A stretch of 64,000 nt of DNA from Rhyacichthys aspro. Lineage: Eukaryota > Chordata > Actinopteri > Gobiiformes > Rhyacichthyidae. The stretch covers positions 13,991,906 to 14,055,905 of the forward strand of contig CM072160.1 in NCBI GenBank assembly GCA_036850595.1, read 5' to 3'. Of the stretch, positions 55,601 through 64,000 are shown in pieces. The notes beneath the pieces were generated by a model that saw only the letters and a list, made by a program, of their open reading frames with translations, was not told the DNA's origin and made no database searches. Made by a program: the position numbers and the translations under genes. Numbering within the stretch: the stretch's first letter is position 1; the number at the start of each line of letters is the position of its first letter.

Positions 55601-58600
55601 TAATGTGATAGTGATATGACTTGTTATTTTTTAGCTGGTCCTGTTATTTAGCTTTTCTTCATCATTTTTCTCCACCATTTCTCCTTCCAAAACCACAAAA
55701 ACAATCACTACTTTTTTCTTTGTAAAGTTGTAATGGTGTACCTGTGTGCTTCTTTTAGGACATACAAAAGTGGCTCTGGTGTCAACAACAGACGGACAGA
55801 GTTGTTTCTTAAGGAACATGAACACCTCAGAAAGTAAGTATTCTCTCGCACTTTTCTGTGACAAGTTTTAAAAAAACAAAGCAATGAAAAAGAGTCAACA
55901 GCTTTGACGTGAAGAGTTTTATTGTGATACTTTTTGGCGCCAATTTTCAGTCTCAGCAGTTCCAAGGGCTATATAGCTGCCAGTTTCTCTGAGTTGCACA
56001 GCTTCTGGCAAAGAAAACAGCTACAGCTTCCCAGACATCAAGGCCAAGATAACTAATCTTGATCATGCTGCACAGCTATTTAGAAGAGCACTGAAATCAT
56101 TTGGAGCTTTCCTTTTGATACAGTGGCATTTTATTGTTAGACCAAGAAGGTTATGTGTTTGTGTGTTATCAGTGCTTTTATGCAAATCATCTCCTTAGAG
56201 TAGCCTGAGGCAGTAATGTTTCAGTCATCAGCAGGCATCCGAGGTTTGCAAGGCCTCCTTAGTGGGAAATAAAATTATATGTCAGCAGGGCATGAACACC
56301 CTTAGGCATAATGCACGATCACGATTGAATACTAAATGTTTCCAGAAATAATTGTCTGATTCCACAGAGCTTTCTTAAAATCAAAATATAGAACTTTAGC
56401 TGCATTTCTGCACATTTAGGGACGCTGAAACATAGGCTTAAATGCTGCAGTGTTTGTTTTTTTAAATAATTCAGAGATTTAGATAAATTTGGATAACGAC
56501 TCCTGTATTGTATCGTATCATTTAATTCAGATTGAGCATTAGAAGCTAAGCAGCAAACTGAAAAATTTCAGCACAACTGGTAATTGCAGCAGGCAGCTGG
56601 GTGTTCCTCCACAGTGGATCAGGATCAGGATATTGATAATGATTATCCTATTAAAATGCAACTAGTATTTTAGGGCTTCCTTGGACCATTTGCAGAGCAG
56701 GGACGGGGGATGGGAAGTCAAACATAAATGAATTACACTTGATGGATCCTATTAGAGCCAACAAAAAGAAATAGAGGCTGGAGAGAGTTACTAAATTGGG
56801 AGTGTACTTGTACTTTTGTGAGTTTAGCTTATCTTATCTTTGGAACGCCAACATTTCTGCCAACATTTAGATTTAAACTGCAACAGACACTGAATACCAG
56901 CAACTGTGTCTTTCTAATAGATTACAGTATATTTGTGTGAATCAAACATGTTTGGCAGTAGCAGTATTGTTATTGGTCTCTTTTTGCCTACTTCACTGTA
57001 CATTTGGATCCATCTCTTTCTTGTAATGGTTGGTGTTCATGAATAAACTAGAAGGTGGGAGGTGCAGCTCCATTAGGAAGTTCATATTAGAACGGCTTGT
57101 TCTCACTGGCTGCGGTCACTTGGAAAATGACTTTCCTGAAAGACACATCAATGAAGATCTGAGCAGAATTTACCAATTTCTTAACTCAAAAAATACTACT
57201 CCTTCAACTTTTCTGAACTGTATACAGTTGTCACATTGAACAGGGATCTGTGTTGTGGTTGGTGTATATTAAAGGTGTATTGAATATTTTTTTAATCTAG
57301 CCATCATAAAAATAATTTTCAGTCAGTTGTCGAAAGTATTGCTTTTCTTTGTTCCTGGCCTGATTCCCATCTTTGAGCATTGTGTCCAATATGCTAATGT
57401 AATCAGTGAAGGAGAGCTCTGAGCTTTCAGTGCCACCACTGAAGTAAAGAAGTGGTCTTCTGTAAAGTGCATTTCCCTGCAAAGACATCATCTATATACA
57501 GATCGTTTGTTATTTATTGGTACCTTACTCATCTTAATTTTATTTGATTTGGAGTGCTGCTCCGTAGTCTGTTGCTTTCACCGTGCGCTGTCTACTTTTT
57601 CTCAATGTTTCCCAGTTGCTGCTAGTATTTAAATGCTACACTATTATAGTGAGTGAATATTGAAGTGGATTGTGAATGAGCCCCGTGCCCTGATTTATGA
57701 CAACTGTTCTGCTTTGCTTTGCTGTTTGAGTAACGCAGTTGAAGCCAGAATTGTAAAGGCCTTTTCCTCGGCAAAGTAATGAGTGTTACAGTTTCACATT
57801 ATACATTATATTTGTACCCTTAAGTTGCTCTGAAGCCTAAGTCTTTTTCCAATTTAGTTTAGATTATTTTATTATTGGAAGTTGTTATTATTGAAATTAC
57901 AAACAATATTGATGTGATATATTTCCTGATAAATAAAGAATACATGAAACTACAACCAAATATGTGTATGCAGAAAGCAAACACACATTCTATAACCACA
58001 TTATACACATCTTTACTTTGCCCTAACTGTACAACAAATCACATCATCATAGTTCTGTGGTTTGGCTTTTTAAAACTACACCTTCCTACTCTCTCTGAAG
58101 GCTGTGCCACATCAATCCCACAATCCATTTGCTGTTTCTGCCTTCCAGTTTTTAAAGTGAGAGTCATTTACAATCCCTTCTCATCACTTAAATTTATTCC
58201 TTTAAATTTCGTTGTAGTAGTGTTTGTGTGGAGGGCATAGCTCAGCAAATTATTTTCAGTCATTGACTTTACCCAAGTTTACATTAAGGTTGTGTTTATC
58301 CCTGGTCCCTCCTCATCAGTAATGATTTAAGGAACCTTAAACGGATGTTAAAAGTCTTTAACAGGGCAAATAAAACATGATTAGATTAATGTTCTTACCC
58401 AGAACCCGTTTGTTCTCTGGGGAGTCATTTGGGCAATACTTTACCAACAAAGTAACCTGAACAACACCAGCTCTGTGGCCTAAAATCAATAATAATGAGA
58501 TTTCTTTAATTGTGTTTATGTTTGCCTTTGTTTATGTTAAGTATTCATCTCAAAAACATGTGTTTGAGGCATCAGTTTGGTCCGTGCTGTTTCAAAATGT

Positions 58601-60683
58601 CTTATAAAGAGAAAGTGGTAGCTCCGGTGATGTGGTGTCTGATTGAATGCTGAATTATGAAACATAATCGGTGCAGCTTTGTTTGCTTGGTTTACTTTAA
58701 TTCGCAGGAACATTATCTAAATTGATTCCCATTAGAAAGTGAACCACTTGTTTATGAGACCCAAGACCATTGTAGCAACATAAAAGCTTTGTGTTTGTGC
58801 TTTTGCTTTTCAATATTCTCTATAGGACAAAAACAAGCTCCACTGAGGACTAGGCTTTGTGATCTCTGAGGTGATATGCTCTGGGGGTCTTTGTATTCCC
58901 ATGTCCCTTGTGCATTCATGATTAAACAGTGTAGATTGTCACTAACTTCTTTTTCTCCCTCTTTCTTGCTTTAGTTCGGAACGACTGGTTGATGACACAA
59001 TAAGGTGAGGCCTACTTGGAGTTTTCCACATATAGTACATAGACACGACATCACAACCACTCTCTATTGTTTTTAATCCACACTGTGTACAAAAGTGGCT
59101 CCAAACCTAACCTGAATATGTCAAGCCTGATGAGGCTGTTGGGTTTGGTCCCAGCTGGAGACCTTTGGAAAGACAAAAAACGTACACCTCTTACAACTTA
59201 CACTGATAGAACAAAAATTAGTCTACTCAGTGAGCGTGGTCTGTCTTTTTCTCTTAGCTTTTTATGTACTACTGTATTTTTTCTTGTACAGTAGTTTTTG
59301 GCCAGTTTATTATTAGGTTGGCAGCAATTAAATATAAACTTGCTTGTAAGAAATGAGTAAAGAGATACACACTTGTAATGTAATCATATATTGAATTGTG
59401 TAATGTGTATCGAGATCTCTGACTCTCATGAGCTGGTTATCACTTGGGCATAGCCCGGTTGTGAATGCTGCAGTCAGCAATATTTTTCTTCCTGACTGAG
59501 GAGAACATGATACGCATCACACCGTTTCAGGGCAGGGCTGCGGACTGTCCCCTCAGCAACCCTTGCCCACAGGAGCTGTAGTTACCACACTTGAACAACT
59601 TGACACACATTAGACATAAAGGTTGTCCTAAACTTTAGATCATTCACTGTTATTTGTGTATGGTGTACTCATGTTAAAAAAAAAAAACATGAACTAATTC
59701 AAAACCAAAGCTAAAGCAACATAAACCTTGATGGTGTCCATGTCTGATTGTAAGTAAAAAGTAAGGTATGTAGGGTAAACACATTTCTTGTAGTTTGTTA
59801 TGGTCGACATTCTCTGGAGCCCTGTGCTCTGGGAGGTATATCCCTTGTGACTGCTGCGTACACACAACAATGCGATGACATACAATTACATGGAACTAAT
59901 TGTTTGACATAAACACATACAAGTGTGTCACTCCACTCCTTGTATTTTGTTATTTCAAACCTTAGACTTTGTCCTTAAGAATGAATAAAATTCTGTTTTT
60001 AAAGGGAAAATAATCATAAGTGTTTATATGGTCACAAAGATGAGCTCAAACTTTACTGCTACCTGCTCATTTTTACTTCCCTACTCTGAAAGTTGCTGAG
60101 ACACAACATTTGGAGCAGCAGAGGTCCAATATCACAGGAACTCTAGAGGTCAAACCACAGATGATTTATAGAAGGATGAGATAAAAAAATAAAAAAATAG
60201 AATTGAGTTTATAAGTGAAGAAGCACAATAACAACACGCACAACACAACAGTCCATATTAAGATTTAGAAATAGTTATAATTACTAATATTCATAAAACC
60301 TTTTTATGTGATTATTCTGCTTCTGAGCTCATTATGCACTCCTTTTTAGCATTGCCATGGCGACCAAGGAGAACATGACATCCCAGAGGGGCATGCTGAA
60401 GTCCATACAGAGCAGGGTCAACACTCTGGCCAGTATCCTTGACAGCGCTTATGTGCTGACACAGACCCTATGCTGACAACAACTATGTTCATGTTATTTC
60501 TGCATTATTATCATTGCATTCATTTACTATTATAAAACACTTAACTCTTTAATGTCAGATCGATTCCCAACCATCAACAATCTCATCCAGCGAATCAACT
60601 TGCGGAAGAGACGAGATTCTCTCATCCTCGGCACAGTCATCGGCGTCTGCACCATACTTCTGTTGCTCTATGCTTTTCACTGA
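52631..60683 (+). CDS. gosr1: Golgi SNAP receptor complex member 1 (GS28)
   Basis: GOSR1 is a Qb-SNARE of the Golgi acting in ER-Golgi and intra-Golgi vesicle fusion. Nine coding exons: 52631-52664, 53065-53176, 53709-53796, 53929-54036, 54153-54244, 55759-55833, 58975-59004, 60350-60432, 60559-60683; phases close to 248 residues (human 250). It starts MAGIGSSGYWE, then DLRKQARQLENELDLKLVSF, the N-terminal Habc-like part (LNAALMHTLQRHRDILQDYT), a linker with YKSGSGVNNRRTELFLKEHE, and the SNARE motif from about residue 160 (SIAMATKENMTSQRGMLKSI). A C-terminal membrane anchor follows RKRRDSL and ends LLLLYAFH, so the protein is tail-anchored. One exon is only 30 bp. cpd-gosr1 order matches human 17q11.2. 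Confidence 0.97.
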
Positions 60684-61069
60684 AACCCAGGGAGAAATCT
60701 ACTGAGAGCAGTGACTGTTGGGCGTTGTATTGTGTAACACCAGGGGACTGAGCCGGGATCTTGGACGACGCTGGAGACTCCCAAACACATGGACATGCGG
60801 TTGGAAGATGGGAGCAAATTTGGCCAACATAAACCATTGAACTTGTAAAGAGTTTGTGGTTGTGTGCCCATATGCCAGCACAGGAATGGAGACCAAAATT
60901 ACACCTAGGAATAGATTTTAAAAATTATATTGAAACAAACTTTGCGAAAGGGTGATGAGGAAAGGCAGTGGATGCTCGGAGATGGAAGGATTTTTAGTTG
61001 AAATATCCTTTTTAATTGGGGTAATGGGAAGGATTGTTCATAGTGGGCTGTAAAATGTGAATTAATAAA
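60684..61069 (+). other. gosr1 3' untranslated region with poly(A) signal
   Basis: Non-coding tail after the gosr1 stop, ending at a canonical AATAAA at 61064-61069. A further AATAAA near 61969 (acaataaagtgc) could mark a longer transcript. Confidence 0.5.
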
Positions 61070-64000
61070 TTATTCATATCAGTGTGTGACACTATTACTA
61101 GATACTCTGTTTATTTTTCAAAATACATCATTTAAACTATGAATGTGTTAAGGCCTTGTTATTTCAAAGCCCATGTCAGCAGTTTTTAAATATGAGTGAA
61201 TCTTTTGAACAGCTGCTTTCAAATGATCTCACTTGGAGGTTTAAGTGCAGGGCATTTATTATATGTTTGGAGATGATGCTGTAGGAATGTGAAAATCAGG
61301 CAGTGGTGTGAGAACATCTGTTTCTGTTTCACAGCATGAGACCAATACTGGACAGGCTCACTTCAATGGACCAGTCATGATAAATATGATTTCTTCTACA
61401 GTTTTGTTCATTCACTATATTGTTTCAAATTTTAAATATTTATTTTCCTTTCCCATTGCCCCATCTTTGGCCATTGTCTTCACCACACGTGTTTTCTCTC
61501 ATTTTTCTCTCACTTAGTATTTCCGTCTACAGTGGAACCTAGCAGTTGCGTAAGTCAGCATGTACACGCTGCTAGTGGGATGCTGCTGAATATTTCAGCC
61601 ACTCAAACCAAATGCCAGAACTAAGCAGAAAATCCACTCACTTAGGAGCATCTGTCCATTCACAACAGCATAAATGTCTTTCAGGTGGAATTTGAACTTT
61701 AACTGTTAAAATACTGTTAACTGATAACACAATGGCCTAAATTGCTTTTGATTACATAAAGCTAACCTTTGTAGTTGTAAGAAACACAAACAAGGAAAAC
61801 GGATTTTCAGAAGACTGCAGGCTACTATTCCACTCTGTATTGTTTATCTTTTACTAGGATCATTTATAGTGCGGCTGAGGTGACAATGACAAATGGTAGT
61901 GGTTTGCTCTAAAGCGCACATGGCCTGTATGTGCAATTTCAATGTTTAATAAGAGCAAGAGCTGTACAATAAAGTGCAATTCAATACATTTAAACATGGC
62001 CACTACAGTGTTACATTGAGATTAATGTTACAGTATGTAGCTAATGTAGCCATTCATGCTTATTGTAGAGAGGTCACAAGCCCTTGTGGAACTTAAGGAT
62101 TTGGTTTGTATCTTCTTGATATTACCATCATAAAGTACATATCATGTTTAGGCAGTCACTTTTTTTGTTCTTGTAACTCAAAAAAACAAAAAAACAAAAC
62201 AGAACTTAGACCATGCATGGCAATGTTTATTCCAGACATGCAAAATGTACATCACAGAGATGAAATCTGGAACATACAGTGTACCTGGGGGATAAAGACA
62301 CATATACTGCATATATGAGTGAAAATGGCCTGAACTGTTTTAAAGACAAAGCATCGCTTAGGATTAACATCTGGGTATTGACTACCATTTTGAATTTGAC
62401 ACTTAATGATATATGAATTACATATATCATGTATGTTTGATAAGGAAATGAGGAATCTTTGGATGTTGCTGTTTTAGGATGTCAGGATTAAGTTATATGT
62501 ACAACTGTAATAGTGTAGATAAAAGCTGAAAACGCTTGACAGATGAAAGTTTTAATCTTAGTCAAGCATTTACTTTATGTGGAATTAGGTGCATAGATAA
62601 ATTGAGCTCCAAATTTGACTCAGCTGGTGTTTCTCAATGTTTTGATACATAAGCCCTTACTTTTGAGGAACATATTTATAGTATACAGTTTTAGGAGGGG
62701 CCCGATGATACACAATGGATTTCAGATGGATCACATTGGCTTACAGTGGTGGCAGCTGTGCTTTTAGCAGAAGCTTGGAAGGGTTTATACAACAGTCTTG
62801 TGGATCAGATCCACATGAGGCATACAGTCAAATGTGAAATCTCTGATAAAGTGACAAATACAGACATCTGTCGTGCTTGGATTGTTCAGGAAATAACCTT
62901 TAAATGCTAACTGTTACACAGTAAAACTTTATGGTCTGTTCATTTACCAAAAAAAAAAAAGTATTGGCCTGTTTGACCCAGCATGCGTTCATATTGCATA
63001 TATATCTTACTATATAAATACATTTCGTATCTTTAATAGCAAAACATTCAGTGAAAGGAATGTAAGTCAAGGTCATTATGTTGGTGCAAAAACGCAGACT
63101 GATGTGGAATGGTAGTAAAAGGTGAAAGTGTCAATTACCAGTTTACAGAACCAGTATAAAAAAGGGAACTGAAGGGAGCAGTCACACTTTCAGATAAAAT
63201 AAGAGTTAATGGAGAAAAATGATAGTTATGTCATGCATGTCAGAAATGGCAATGTATCAATGAGAAGTCCACACATTCACCCATAGCTCTACATGAATCA
63301 AACTCCCTGTGCAAACCTTAGCCTTTCTGAATCCAAAAGCTTAAAAAGAGTAACAGCTAAAACAAAAGTATTTACATTCAGACATGCAATTGCTCTCAAT
63401 GTGTGAGTCAAAAAAGAAAATATTATAAAACCCTTAAAAACAAAACATGTTCTTTGACCCCTTCCAGTTTCACTTGGTGCTTAAAGCAGCCACCACAATG
63501 GTCTTCACAAACCCAACTGCACTTGGCATCCAAATATTTTAGAAAATGTTCATATATTCATATATAGTGATATATTCTTCAAATATGTTACTGTATATGC
63601 TTACAGGAGTTTTGGTGAAGTATATAAGGATTATTATATGCAAGTCTCCAAAGTCTGAAAGCAGCCATGTTTGGCCACATCCCAAATGTACAAAAATGTT
63701 CAAGTGACACACGCACGTGCACGGGATCATGTTCATTTCAACATGAAGATAAATCTCTTTTAATTTTTTCATTTTCACTCTCCTTTCTTTTAAACTCAGT
63801 TATTGAACATTTAGTGTTTATTTTATCAAGCACGTTACTGTATTCTAATACATGCATTTAACTGTTGTTTTTTTTTTTTTTTACATTGATGTTTATGCTT
63901 ATTTGCTGCAGTACCTACTCTTTTCAGTTTTTTGCTTTCTGATAGTACAATATAAAAAGATTCACTCTTTTTTTTTTCTCTTCTTGCATCCATGGCTCTT
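61070..64000. other. AT-rich region after gosr1, no gene recognised
   Basis: Only short open frames without family features on both strands. Homopolymer tracts (A at about 62949, T near 63870 and 63970) are present. It could hold a longer gosr1 3' UTR or the 3' UTR of a gene beyond the window. Confidence 0.5.

Overview
The window is vertebrate nuclear DNA, almost certainly from a teleost (ray-finned) fish. All protein genes are split by GT-AG introns. The right two thirds carry an ordered set of vertebrate genes: foxn1, unc119, a beta-B1-like crystallin, cryba1, cpd and gosr1. From general knowledge, FOXN1, UNC119, CRYBA1, CPD and GOSR1 all lie on human 17q11.2, so this is a conserved syntenic block. 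Dispersed SINE-like repeats of a kind common in teleosts sit in introns of cpd and unc119. I cannot name the species.

Left region (1-14.75 kb): a rearranged, repeat-rich accessory segment. A unit of at least 4.2 kb is present twice in direct orientation (1-4214 and 6613-10849, spacing about 6.6 kb) and is nearly identical. Each copy holds an apparently intronless coiled-coil gene on the minus strand, with 138-bp internal repeats and single-base frameshifts, followed by the 5' part of a piggyBac-type transposase on the plus strand. The duplication breaks inside the transposase. Beyond each break lie GC-rich, rDNA-like repeats (two short stretches look like the 5' end of 18S rRNA), a palindromic 23-bp minisatellite, and piggyBac-type ends bordered by TTAA at 5286 and 14429. 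Between the second set of GC-rich repeats and the second piggyBac end is a decayed minus-strand chimera: a trim67-like first exon joined to the 3' part of an exoc8-like gene, interrupted by an assembly gap.

Middle (14.75-33.1 kb): about 3 kb without a recognisable gene, then foxn1 (plus; thymus and epithelial forkhead factor), with a local duplication disturbing its first intron. unc119 (minus) converges on foxn1 and has a 6.5-kb first intron.

Right (33.1-64 kb): a head-to-head crystallin pair, crybb1-like (minus) and cryba1 (plus), about 1.2 kb between putative TATA boxes and with Maf-type motifs. Then cpd (plus, 21 coding exons, three carboxypeptidase domains of which the third has lost catalytic residues) and gosr1 (plus, 9 coding exons, Golgi Qb-SNARE). 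The last 3 kb hold no gene I can recognise.

Coding exon coordinates were derived by hand from splice sites and phase. For foxn1, unc119, both crystallins, cpd and gosr1 every exon phase closes exactly.
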